Part shown: positions 55,869 through 64,000 of the stretch, in pieces
Position numbering within the stretch: position 1 is the first letter of the stretch
How the letters are laid out: the number at the start of each line of letters is the position of its first letter
Source of the DNA: Elusimicrobia bacterium GWF2_62_30
GTDB lineage: Bacteria > Elusimicrobiota > Elusimicrobia > Elusimicrobiales > UBA9959
Direction of reading: 5' to 3'
NCBI GenBank assembly: GCA_001799995.1
Contig: MGUK01000084.1
Span: 62,001-126,000, forward strand
DNA: 64,000 nt
Notes under the pieces: generated by a model
What the model was told of the DNA's origin: nothing
The model's database searches: none
What the model saw: only the letters and a program-made list of their open reading frames with translations
Program-made: the position numbers and the translations under genes

Positions 55869-57575
55869 ATGAAAAATATATATTCAGGGATACTGGTCCC
55901 GGTTCTGGCCACGGCGCTGTTCGCGCACGCCGCAGGCGCAGCGAACGTAAAGGCGGAACTGGCTCCGCTTAACCCGGAGTTCGTCCAGTATTTACAGGTC
56001 GTGAACTCGACCGCTGTCTTGTCCGCGCTTCCTGCCCCGAACGCGGTACTGGGGAGCGCCGGGCGCGGGTTCGGCCGGATCCCTTCCCCGCTTCTCCCGG
56101 TCAGGGGCCGCGCTTTAACCGCGGAGGAGAACGACTCCGGGCTCACTTACGCTCCCGCCTACGACTTGCGCGACCATGGCAAGGTCACCGCGGTGAAAGA
56201 TCAGGGCGCCTGCGGCGACTGCTGGGCTTTCTCGGCGATGGGTTCAATGGAATCCTACTTCATGCCCAATATTCTGGACCTGTCGGAGGCGGACCTGAAC
56301 GCCAACAGCGGGTTCGACAATGGCTCCTGCAATGGCGGCAATGACTACATGTCCGCCGCGTACCTGACGCGCTGGAGCGGGCCGCTCCCGGAGTCCAGCT
56401 CCGGGGTGATAAAGCACGCGCAGGATATTATCTTCCTGACTCCGCGCTCCGGTCCAGCGGATAACGACCGCATTAAAAGCGCCCTGCTGGCCTATGGGGG
56501 CGTTACGGCCGCGTTCTATTACAGCGACGCCAATTACAACGCCGCTACCCACGCCTACTATGCTTCAGTTTCCGCCGCCGGCAACCATGAGGTCGTCATA
56601 GTAGGCTGGGACGATAATTACGATAAGGCCAATTTTAACACGGTTCCCGCCGGCAACGGCGCCTTCCTCTGCAAAAATTCCTGGGGCGCCTCCTGGGGCG
56701 ACAATGGCTATTTCCATGTTTCCTATTACGATGCCGTGTTTTCCCGCTCGGATTATTCCTCGGCCTTTACCGGGGAACCGGTCGGGAATTATTCCCGGGT
56801 GTACAGCTATGACAAACTGGGCTGGGTACAAAATTACGGGTACAGCGCCGTTACCGCCTGGTATTCCAATATTTTCACCGCTGTCGCCGAAGAGGGGTTA
56901 AAGGCGGTCGGGTTTTATACCAACGATTCGGCTACCGCCTACACGGTCTATGTTTATCGCGGGGTGAACGCCGGCCAGCCGGTCAGCGGGTCACTCGCCT
57001 ATTCGGCGAGCGGGTCTTTCACCTCCCCCGGCTATCATACGGTTTCCGTGGGCTACCTTCCCCTCAGCGCGGGCCAGCGCTTCTCCGTGGTCGTAAAGGC
57101 GGTTAATGCGAGTTATACCTTCCCGGTCCCCGTAGAGGTGAAATTGACCGGCTATTCCGGACAGGCTTCCGCTTCGGGCAACAGCTATATGAGCGGCGAT
57201 GGCGCTTCCTGGAGCGCTTTGCCGGCGCTGGCCGCAACGCTCACCAACGTCCCGCTGAAAGCTTACACTTCCTCGCAGCCCCCGGAAGGCGTGGTCGCGC
57301 TGACGGACAACCTGCTAAGGCCGCTGAAGAACCCCGCCGTGAAATGCAAAATAGCCCTGTCCATCTTCTCTCCCGGCAATGTGAGCGTAAAGATCTATAC
57401 ACAGAACGGGGGACTGGTAAGGACGCTGTATCACGGGCCGCAGGCCATCGGATCAGCCAATTACTTATGGGACGGCAGGAACGATGGCGGCGGGCTGGTG
57501 GCCAGCGGGGTCTACCTGGTCCATATCAAGGGACCGGGCACCGCTAAGACCGAGAAAGTGGTGGTGATAAAATGA
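55869..57575 (+). CDS. Secreted papain-like (C1) cysteine protease with lectin-like and FlgD-Ig-like C-terminal domains (cassette 2 cargo)
   Basis: A 568-residue protein with signal peptide (LATALFAHAAGAA) and a propeptide-like region (about 26-95). The C1 peptidase domain has oxyanion Gln in KDQGACGDCWAF, catalytic C118, H240 (GNHEVVIVGWDD) and N270 (CKNSWGASWG), all intact. A lectin-like beta domain (about 315-455) follows. The C-terminal FlgD-Ig-like domain (about 490-568) has IYTQNGGLVRT, WDGRNDGG, ASGVYL and final KVVVIK. It is probably exported to the surface or outside. The ATGA overlap with the PorV-like gene is strong evidence of a functional pair. Confidence 0.92.
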   Translation: MKNIYSGILVPVLATALFAHAAGAANVKAELAPLNPEFVQYLQVVNSTAVLSALPAPNAVLGSAGRGFGRIPSPLLPVRGRALTAEENDSGLTYAPAYDLRDHGKVTAVKDQGACGDCWAFSAMGSMESYFMPNILDLSEADLNANSGFDNGSCNGGNDYMSAAYLTRWSGPLPESSSGVIKHAQDIIFLTPRSGPADNDRIKSALLAYGGVTAAFYYSDANYNAATHAYYASVSAAGNHEVVIVGWDDNYDKANFNTVPAGNGAFLCKNSWGASWGDNGYFHVSYYDAVFSRSDYSSAFTGEPVGNYSRVYSYDKLGWVQNYGYSAVTAWYSNIFTAVAEEGLKAVGFYTNDSATAYTVYVYRGVNAGQPVSGSLAYSASGSFTSPGYHTVSVGYLPLSAGQRFSVVVKAVNASYTFPVPVEVKLTGYSGQASASGNSYMSGDGASWSALPALAATLTNVPLKAYTSSQPPEGVVALTDNLLRPLKNPAVKCKIALSIFSPGNVSVKIYTQNGGLVRTLYHGPQAIGSANYLWDGRNDGGGLVASGVYLVHIKGPGTAKTEKVVVIK

Positions 57576-58519
57576 AACTATTACCCGCCGCCGCCTGTTT
57601 CTCTCTCGCCGCGTTCCTGTTCTCCTGCGGGCGCGCAGGAGCCGACACCGGGCTTACCGGGGCGTCGATACTTACCCGCCCTGTCGGCGCGAGGTCCTCC
57701 GGGATGGGACGCGCGTTCACGGCTGTGCCGGGGGACGCGGAGAGCTTGCTATATAACCCGGCCGGCCCGGGCCTTGCCGCGCGGAGCTCCGTGTATCTCG
57801 CGTACATGAACGGCTTCGCTGACGGCCGGTACGGGCTGGCCGCCCTCCCGCTCAGGCTCGGACCTCTTACGCTGACCCCGGCTTATCTCTACTATGATTC
57901 CGGCAAGATAACCCTGAACCTTTCGGACGGCACGCAGGAAACGGTGACCGCCGAGTTGGACAAGGTGGCCATGATCTCCGGCGCATACTCCCCGGCGGCC
58001 GGACTGGCGGTGGGGGGCACTTTGAAATTCACTACGATAGCCCTGGCCGAGACCGCGTCCGCCTCGGCCAGCCATTATGACCTGGGCATCCTGTACCGGA
58101 TGGCTTCCGGGCTCAGCTTCGGCGCGGCTTCGCTTAATCACGGGGACTACATTAAATTCGAGGAAGAAGGGGATCCCGCGCCTGTGACAACGCGCGCCGG
58201 AGTTTCCTACAAAACAGAATTCCGCCCGGAGCTGATAGGCAGCCCGGATGACATTTCTTACAGCGATATCGTGCTTTCCGCCGACTGGAGCAGGACCGCG
58301 AAAGAAAGCTCCTGTTACCAGGCCGGCGCGGAGGTGAACATGGAGATGAGCGTGGGGGTAATGCTCAGCCTGCGGGGGGGCTACCTGTTCGACAGGGACG
58401 ACGAAGGGATGACCCTCGGTGTAGGGGTCAGGAAGAACGAGTGGAACTTCGGCGTCGGCTACGAAACTTCGAAAAACCTGTCCCCCAGGTTCCCGGTCTC
58501 GCTTTCCCTGGAATTCTGA
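57572..58519 (+). CDS. PorV/PorQ-family outer-membrane barrel (cassette 2)
   Basis: A 315-residue barrel with signal peptide (CFSLAAFLFSCGRAGA). It has the family opening GASILTRPVGARSSGMGRAFTA and DAESLLYNPAGPGL, barrel strands and a terminal VSLSLEF ending in Phe. Its ATG lies inside the protease stop (ATGA), so the two are co-translated. It is clearly related in layout to the barrel at 43885, though diverged in sequence. A role in carrying or anchoring the protease C-terminal domain is inferred from PorV biology in Bacteroidota. Confidence 0.85.
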   Translation: MKLLPAAACFSLAAFLFSCGRAGADTGLTGASILTRPVGARSSGMGRAFTAVPGDAESLLYNPAGPGLAARSSVYLAYMNGFADGRYGLAALPLRLGPLTLTPAYLYYDSGKITLNLSDGTQETVTAELDKVAMISGAYSPAAGLAVGGTLKFTTIALAETASASASHYDLGILYRMASGLSFGAASLNHGDYIKFEEEGDPAPVTTRAGVSYKTEFRPELIGSPDDISYSDIVLSADWSRTAKESSCYQAGAEVNMEMSVGVMLSLRGGYLFDRDDEGMTLGVGVRKNEWNFGVGYETSKNLSPRFPVSLSLEF

Positions 58520-58525
58520 CGCCCG

Positions 58526-59716
<1,191 letters not shown>

Positions 59717-59739
59717 GATGGTTCTCCTTGGACCCGCCG

Positions 59740-60774
59740 TTAAGGCGTCAGAATAACTTTGCCGCATTTCTTCTCCCTGGAATTTATCAGGTCGAAGGCC
59801 TTCCTGAAATCCTTGAAACGGTAGGTGTGCGTGACGGCGGGCCTGGGGTCGACGGCGCCGGATTTAAGCAGGCTTTCCATCTTGTACCAGCTGCGGAAGA
59901 TCTCCCGCCCGGAAATGCCTTCCAGCCGTATGCCGCGGCGCACGATGTCGCCGGCGTAGTCTATGCTGAGGTTCGTGACCGGGAGGCCGAAAGCGACGAA
60001 GCGCCCGCCGGGCCGGAGGGCTTTCAGGCACAGTTCCACGGAGTCCGCCGCGCCGCTCATTTCCACTACCGCGTCCGCGCCTTCCGCCCCGCAGACCTTG
60101 GCGATCTTCTGCAGGCAGTCCTTTGCCGTTGGATCTATCGCCGTGGCCGCGCCCATTTTAAGGGCGAGGCGCCGGCGGTAAAGCGAGGCGTCCAGCGCTA
60201 TCACTTTGCGCGCGCCGCCGGCTTTGGCGATGCCCGCCGCGAAAAGCCCCTGAGGCGCGCAGCCGGAAATGACCACCGTTTTGCCGACGATGTCTTCGGC
60301 CAGAATGGCGTGGACGGAACTGCCGAACGGGCCCATCACGGCGCCGACGTCCTTAAGGGTGTCGTCGGTGTGCTTCCAGGAGCAGCGGGCGGGCACGGCG
60401 GCGTATTCGGCGAGCCCGCCGGGGATGTCGCGGCCGATAACGCGCAGGTCCTGGCAGATATGGCGCTGGTCGTTGCGGCATTGCCCGCAGGTGCCGCAGA
60501 AGATATGGGATTCGACGGAAACGAAATCCCCTTTTTCGAAGCCTTTCGCCAGGGAGCCGGTTTCCACCACTTCGCCGCAGAAGTCCTGGCCGAAGATAAA
60601 GGGGAGAGAGGGAGGGGTGAAAGCGGGGTCGGTCCAGTTGTAGAGCGCAAGGTCGCCGGAACTTATGGAGGCGGCGGTTACCCGGATCAGGAGCTCGTCC
60701 TTGTTGATTACGGGAACTTCCATGTCGCGGTAATCCGCGCCGCGCGCCCGCGAAGTCTTTACTATGGCTTTCAT
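59740..60774 (-). CDS. tdh: L-threonine 3-dehydrogenase-like MDR protein lacking catalytic zinc ligands
   Basis: A 344-residue medium-chain dehydrogenase aligning along its length with E. coli Tdh (LALYNW, GPFGSSVHAILA, GGRFVAFGLP, EIFRSWYKMESLL). The structural zinc cysteines C93, C96, C99 and C107 are kept. All three catalytic zinc ligands are changed: Cys38 is S38 (ISSGD), His63 is Q63 and Glu64 is D64 (FGQDFCG). The NAD-binding loop reads SGCAPQG in place of GAGPIG. Adjacency to kbl implies threonine catabolism, but the chemistry must differ if the protein is active. AAGGAGA precedes the ATG. Confidence 0.82.
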   Translation of the reverse strand: MKAIVKTSRARGADYRDMEVPVINKDELLIRVTAASISSGDLALYNWTDPAFTPPSLPFIFGQDFCGEVVETGSLAKGFEKGDFVSVESHIFCGTCGQCRNDQRHICQDLRVIGRDIPGGLAEYAAVPARCSWKHTDDTLKDVGAVMGPFGSSVHAILAEDIVGKTVVISGCAPQGLFAAGIAKAGGARKVIALDASLYRRRLALKMGAATAIDPTAKDCLQKIAKVCGAEGADAVVEMSGAADSVELCLKALRPGGRFVAFGLPVTNLSIDYAGDIVRRGIRLEGISGREIFRSWYKMESLLKSGAVDPRPAVTHTYRFKDFRKAFDLINSREKKCGKVILTP

Positions 60775-60902
60775 CTGGTTCTCCTTAAGGCCGAAGAAAA
60801 TCGGGACTGACCGGCACCGCAGTATTTATGATATAAAAAAAAGGGCGGAGAAAAAAATATGTTTAATTCCCGGGAAATTTAGTAAATTGTATATGGACCT
60901 TT

Positions 60903-61292
60903 ATGCCGGAACTTTCATGTGTGCTGCCTCCCGAAGACCGCCTGGTGCTTCTGCCGAAGAACCCCGGAGTCCTTTTTCTTTTCTGGCAATTCTCCGCCAG
61001 CCGTGCGGAGGCTTTCCGCGCCTCGGCGCTGGGCGCTGAAGTGGAGCTGCGCCTTTTCTATTCCGAAGACAAGGCGCAGGCCTCCTCCCGCAGGGCCGCG
61101 TGGGATTCCTTCAAGGGCTACCTGGAAGTTCCGGCGCAGGGCAGGACCTATACCGCGGCGCTCTACGCTCTGCGCAACGGCGAGTGGGAAAAGTTCCTGG
61201 AGTCCAACCCCGCCGCCTCCCCGGCTTCCGCCGGAGCGGCCGAAGAGCGCGCCTACGCCAGCCTGGAATTCCACAAGAGGGCCCAGGTATGA
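60903..61292 (+). CDS. DUF4912-like small protein paired with a GH57 enzyme
   Basis: A 129-residue protein with the DUF4912-type opening LVLLPKNPGVLFLFWQFS, a beta-rich middle (ELRLFYSED, YLEVPAQGRTYTAALYAL) and an Ala/Ser-rich tail. The family is found next to glycogen and GH57 genes and is thought to be a carbohydrate-binding-like module. Its stop overlaps the GH57 ATG (ATGA), so the two proteins are probably made in equal amounts. The upstream 130 bases shared with tdh are AT-rich, with several -10-like motifs but none I can assign. Confidence 0.75.
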   Translation: MPELSCVLPPEDRLVLLPKNPGVLFLFWQFSASRAEAFRASALGAEVELRLFYSEDKAQASSRRAAWDSFKGYLEVPAQGRTYTAALYALRNGEWEKFLESNPAASPASAGAAEERAYASLEFHKRAQV

Positions 61293-62896
61293 GCTCGCGC
61301 GGTTCCCTGATGTTCGTGCTGCACGCGCACCTTCCGTACGTGAACCATCCCGCCGATTCCAGCTTCCTCGAGGAGAACTGGTTCTTCGAAGCCGTAGCCG
61401 AGACCTATGTCCCGATAATTTCCTCGCTGGAGCGGCTCGCCTCCGAAGGCATCAGGCCGGGGATCGCCCTTTCGATCTCCCCGACGCTCGGCGCCATGCT
61501 CGAGAACGAGGAGCTGGAAGAAAAGATGGCCCTTTACCTCGGCTCGCGCCTGGAGCTGATCGAGAAGGAGCTTGAGCGCGCCCAGGACGACCCGGCCCTG
61601 CTCAAGACGGTGAAGCTGTACCAGAAACTTTACGAGGACGCCGCGGCGCTGATGCATAAATACAGCGGCGACCTCATCACCCCGCTGAAGGCTTTGCAGC
61701 ACGCGGGGCAGATAGAGATTATCACCACGGCGGCTACCCACGCGGTGCTGCCGCTGCTGACCAGGCCGGAAGCCGTCCGGGCGCAGCTGGCGGTGGCCGC
61801 CGAGGATTATTTCGACCGCTTCAACAGGAAGCCTTCGGGGTTCTGGCTCCCGGAATGCGGCTACGAGCCGCGGCTCAATTCCTATCTCAAGCTTTCGGGC
61901 TTCGGCTATACCTTCGCCGAATCGCACGCCGTGGAGTTCTCCGGCGACAGCGCGCCCGGCGGCGTGTATGCCCCCTACCGCACCTCCAACGGGGTAGGGA
62001 TGTTCGTCAGGGATTCCGCCAGCTCCCGCGAGGTGTGGAGCGCCCAGTTCGGCTACCCGGGCGACCCGGCCTACCGCGAGTTCTACAGGGATTTCGGCTA
62101 CGACGGCGAATATGAATACGTGCGGCCTTATTTCGGCGCCGACGGCGTGCGCCGCCCGCTGGGCCTGAAGTACCACCGCATAACCGGCGCGGGCTCCGAC
62201 CTGGCCGCCAAGCAGTATTACGACCCCGACGCGGCCCTGGCGCGGGTGGAAGCCCATGCCTCCGATTTCCTGGCGCGCCGCATGAAGCAGGTGGACGATT
62301 TCTACGCGGAGCGCGGGGCCAGGCCGCTGATAGTGAGCTGCTACGACGCCGAGCTCTTCGGCCACTGGTGGTTCGAGGGCCCGGCTTTCCTGGAGACGGT
62401 GATAAGGAAGATACGCAGCGAGCGCCTGCCGCTGCAGTTCGTGACCCCGTCGGAATACCTTAATTCCTGCCAGGAGCCCCGGGAGATAACCCCGGGCGTC
62501 TCCTCTTGGGGTGAGAACGGGTACTTCGACCCGTGGGTGAACGAGACCAACGATTTCATCTACCACGCCGTGTACGCCGCTACGGACAAGATGATAGAAA
62601 CGGCCAACCGCTTCCGCAACCAGGACCTGTCCAGCCTGAGCCTGAGGGCACTGAACCAGGCCGCGCGCGAAACGCTGCTGGCGCAGTCGTCGGACTGGGC
62701 TTTCCTGCTTTATATCGGTTCCCACGCGCAGTACGCCAAGAGCCGCCTTGAGGACCACGCGGCAAACGCCATCAGGCTGCTGGGCGAAGTGATAGAGAAA
62801 AAAGTGGATGAAACCGCGCTCAACGAGCTGGAGGAGCGCAATAACCTCTTCCCGCGCCTCGACTTCCGCGTCTTCGCCTCAGTTTCAAAGTTCTAA
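61289..62896 (+). CDS. GH57 family glycoside hydrolase (DUF1957-type, probable 1,4-alpha-glucan branching enzyme)
   Basis: A 535-residue enzyme. The GH57 barrel opens with LMFVLHAHLPYVNHP. The predicted nucleophile is E189 in GFWLPECGYEP, and the acid/base is D353 in SCYDAELFGHWWFEGP; both match the GH57 branching-enzyme pattern. A C-terminal helical domain (about 430-535) has ALNQAARETLLAQSSDWAFLLY. It would introduce alpha-1,6 branches into glycogen in the cytosol; amylase or 4-alpha-glucanotransferase activity is the alternative. The frame is open upstream, but the ATG at 61289 coupled to the DUF4912 stop is the natural start. Confidence 0.92.
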   Translation: MSSRGSLMFVLHAHLPYVNHPADSSFLEENWFFEAVAETYVPIISSLERLASEGIRPGIALSISPTLGAMLENEELEEKMALYLGSRLELIEKELERAQDDPALLKTVKLYQKLYEDAAALMHKYSGDLITPLKALQHAGQIEIITTAATHAVLPLLTRPEAVRAQLAVAAEDYFDRFNRKPSGFWLPECGYEPRLNSYLKLSGFGYTFAESHAVEFSGDSAPGGVYAPYRTSNGVGMFVRDSASSREVWSAQFGYPGDPAYREFYRDFGYDGEYEYVRPYFGADGVRRPLGLKYHRITGAGSDLAAKQYYDPDAALARVEAHASDFLARRMKQVDDFYAERGARPLIVSCYDAELFGHWWFEGPAFLETVIRKIRSERLPLQFVTPSEYLNSCQEPREITPGVSSWGENGYFDPWVNETNDFIYHAVYAATDKMIETANRFRNQDLSSLSLRALNQAARETLLAQSSDWAFLLYIGSHAQYAKSRLEDHAANAIRLLGEVIEKKVDETALNELEERNNLFPRLDFRVFASVSKF

Positions 62897-62903
62897 ATAG
62901 TTA

Positions 62904-62949
62904 TAAAAAAAGCGGGCGCTGACCGAGGTCCGCGCCCGCTGTTATTTTT
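62904..62949. terminator. Bidirectional terminator between GH57 and the pseudouridine synthase
   Basis: Stem AGCGGGCGC / GCGCCCGCT (62911-62919, 62932-62940) with an inner GAC-CGAG-GTC. T-rich tracts lie on both sides (GTTATTTTT on plus; TTTTTTTATAACT on minus). Confidence 0.88.
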
Positions 62950-62958
62950 CGCCCTGGT

Positions 62959-63870
62959 TTACTTCTTTTTCTTGAATTCCTTCCAGACCGTCTTGAAATC
63001 CTCCGGCATCGGGGATTCCAGCGTTATTTTCTTAGCCGTCAGCGGGTGTTTGAAGCTGAGCCTTGTGGAATGGAGCAGCATGCGCGCGGCGGGGCGGCCG
63101 TTGTAGAGGCTGTCGCCGATGATGGAGTTGCCCATGTATTCCATGTGGATGCGGATCTGGTTGGTGCGGCCGGTATGCGGGTAGATCTCGAGCAGCGCGC
63201 AGTCGGCGCCGCGCTCCTTGATCTTGTATTCGGTGACGGCGTCACGGCCGAACTCCCAGACCTTTATCTTCTTGAAACCCGTAGCGCGGCCTATCGGGGC
63301 GTCTATAGTCCCCGTCCGCTGCGCCGGGATGCCGCCCACCGCGCCGAGGTAGGTCTTTTCCATCAGCCGGTCCCTGAACCCGCGGGTCAGCACGGCCTGC
63401 GCCTCCGGGGTTTTGGCCAGGATCATCAGGCCGCTCGTGTCGCGGTCCAGGCGGTGCACCAGGCCCAGCCGGTCCACGCCGCTCTTCGCGACCGCGGGCC
63501 GCGCGGTGAAAAGCAGGGAGATCAGGGTCGGTTCGCCCATCAGCGAAGACTGCGGGTTTACCTGCCAGTTGGCGGAGTTCGGGTGCACGGCCATCCCGGC
63601 CGGCTTTTCAATGGCTATCAGGGATTTGTCCTCGAAGAGGACCAGGCCTTCGAAGCCGGCCTGGCGCTTCCCGGCCTGCGGCACGCTTATTTCCAGGAGG
63701 TCGCCCTCGTGCAGCATGTAGGAGGGCTTGCGGATATCCCCGTTCACCGTGGCGAGCCCGCCTTCGATAAGGGACCGGGAGTAGGCCCTGGAAAAATTCT
63801 CGCCGTTCTCCGTAAGGAAAACGTCCAGCCTCAGCGGTGCCCCGTCATAAACGATCTTGTTTTTTTTCAT
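62959..63870 (-). CDS. RluA-family 23S rRNA pseudouridine synthase
   Basis: A 303-residue enzyme with an N-terminal S4 RNA-binding domain (about 12-62, RLDVFLTENGENFSRAYSRSLI). The catalytic domain has D142 in HRLDRDTSGLMILAKT, plus EKPAGMAVHP and PHTGRTNQIRIHM. It isomerises uridines in 23S rRNA as RluC or RluD does; which sites are used cannot be read from the sequence. A run of eight A residues follows its ATG. Its start lies inside the end of lgt. Confidence 0.92.
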   Translation of the reverse strand: MKKNKIVYDGAPLRLDVFLTENGENFSRAYSRSLIEGGLATVNGDIRKPSYMLHEGDLLEISVPQAGKRQAGFEGLVLFEDKSLIAIEKPAGMAVHPNSANWQVNPQSSLMGEPTLISLLFTARPAVAKSGVDRLGLVHRLDRDTSGLMILAKTPEAQAVLTRGFRDRLMEKTYLGAVGGIPAQRTGTIDAPIGRATGFKKIKVWEFGRDAVTEYKIKERGADCALLEIYPHTGRTNQIRIHMEYMGNSIIGDSLYNGRPAARMLLHSTRLSFKHPLTAKKITLESPMPEDFKTVWKEFKKKK

Positions 63871-64000
63871 AATTTCTTTTTAGTATACCAATATAAACGG
63901 CAGCGGCGCAGAATATAGCGCAGGAAAACAGCTGGGCGGGCGAAAGCCCCAGCAGGAAAGCCCCGCGGTCGTCGCCGCGCAGGAATTCCAGGCCGAAGCG
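63845..64000 (-). CDS. lgt: Prolipoprotein diacylglyceryl transferase, C-terminal end (rest outside window)
   Basis: Only the last 51 codons are present, read from the right edge on the minus strand. They encode RFGLEFLRGDDRGAF, then LGLSPAQLFS and a final hydrophobic segment ending in a short Lys/Arg-rich tail. The R-x-x-EFLRGD and Q-x-x-S pattern with a last transmembrane helix is the usual Lgt C-terminus. The enzyme lipidates lipobox cysteines, such as those of Pal and the CpoB-like protein here. It overlaps the following pseudouridine synthase gene by 26 bases. Confidence 0.85.
   Translation of the reverse strand, partial: RFGLEFLRGDDRGAFLLGLSPAQLFSCAIFCAAAVYIGILKRNYEKKQDRL
63882..63890 (-). 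promoter_or_regulatory. Possible extended -10 promoter of the pseudouridine synthase gene
   Basis: On the minus strand TGGTATACT (TGn plus TATACT) lies 11 bases before the ATG, giving a leader of only about five bases. It lies within the last codons of lgt. Confidence 0.4.

Noticed and set aside
61253-62758. A long minus-strand open frame opposite the GH57 gene
   Set aside because: The GH57 catalytic motifs on the plus strand explain the region.

Overview
The window is GC-rich DNA from a diderm bacterium. LptD, Tol-Pal lipoproteins, Lgt and several outer-membrane barrels show the outer membrane, and a MenA plus polyprenyl synthase pair points to menaquinone. The mix of PorV/PorQ-like barrels, FecR-domain secreted proteins, giant secreted repeat proteins and this housekeeping gene set fits Elusimicrobiota best. 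That assignment is inference, since no rRNA is present. I see no tRNA, rRNA, CRISPR array, prophage or complete insertion sequence, and no gene-free stretch longer than about 250 bases.

Layout. Bases 1-19868 are a nearly unbroken plus-strand housekeeping run: smc (its 3' part), a phosphoesterase, an orphan receiver, trxA, polA, rhomboid, coaE, rho, an M23 peptidase, rpmE, prfA-prmC, murA, folC, a ROK kinase, lptD, a sugar epimerase and tdk. A solitary transposase N-terminal domain (19898-20398) follows. Minus-strand pal-cpoB-tolB and polyprenyl synthase-menA come next, then a plus-strand cation efflux gene. Bases 26178-44814 hold a secretion-related cassette under a consensus promoter: a FecR protein, an outer-membrane barrel, a 4,899-residue secreted protein and a PorV-like barrel. 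Bases 44892-50509 are minus strand: two small membrane proteins behind valS, then hemW and a slipin. Bases 50646-58519 are plus strand: nusB, ligA, a divergent purH, and a second cassette of FecR protein, papain-like protease and PorV-like barrel. The window ends with tdh-kbl (minus), a DUF4912-GH57 pair (plus), and lgt and an RluA-type synthase (minus).

The strongest system-level signal is the repeated FecR / cargo / PorV cassette. The two cargos are unrelated (a multi-propeller giant and a cysteine protease) but carry the same kind of FlgD-Ig-like C-terminal domain, and each is followed directly by a PorV/PorQ-family gene. This suggests a type IX-like export or surface-attachment arrangement, although no core secretion genes lie in the window. 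A second notable signal is a dispersed element present twice (10605-10718 and 20423-20552): a nearly identical core of about 68 bases inside long inverted arms whose sequence differs between copies. Other oddities are a Tdh homologue lacking all three catalytic zinc ligands, a PurH homologue lacking signature motifs of both domains, and -10 boxes placed so close to start codons that leaderless mRNAs are likely.
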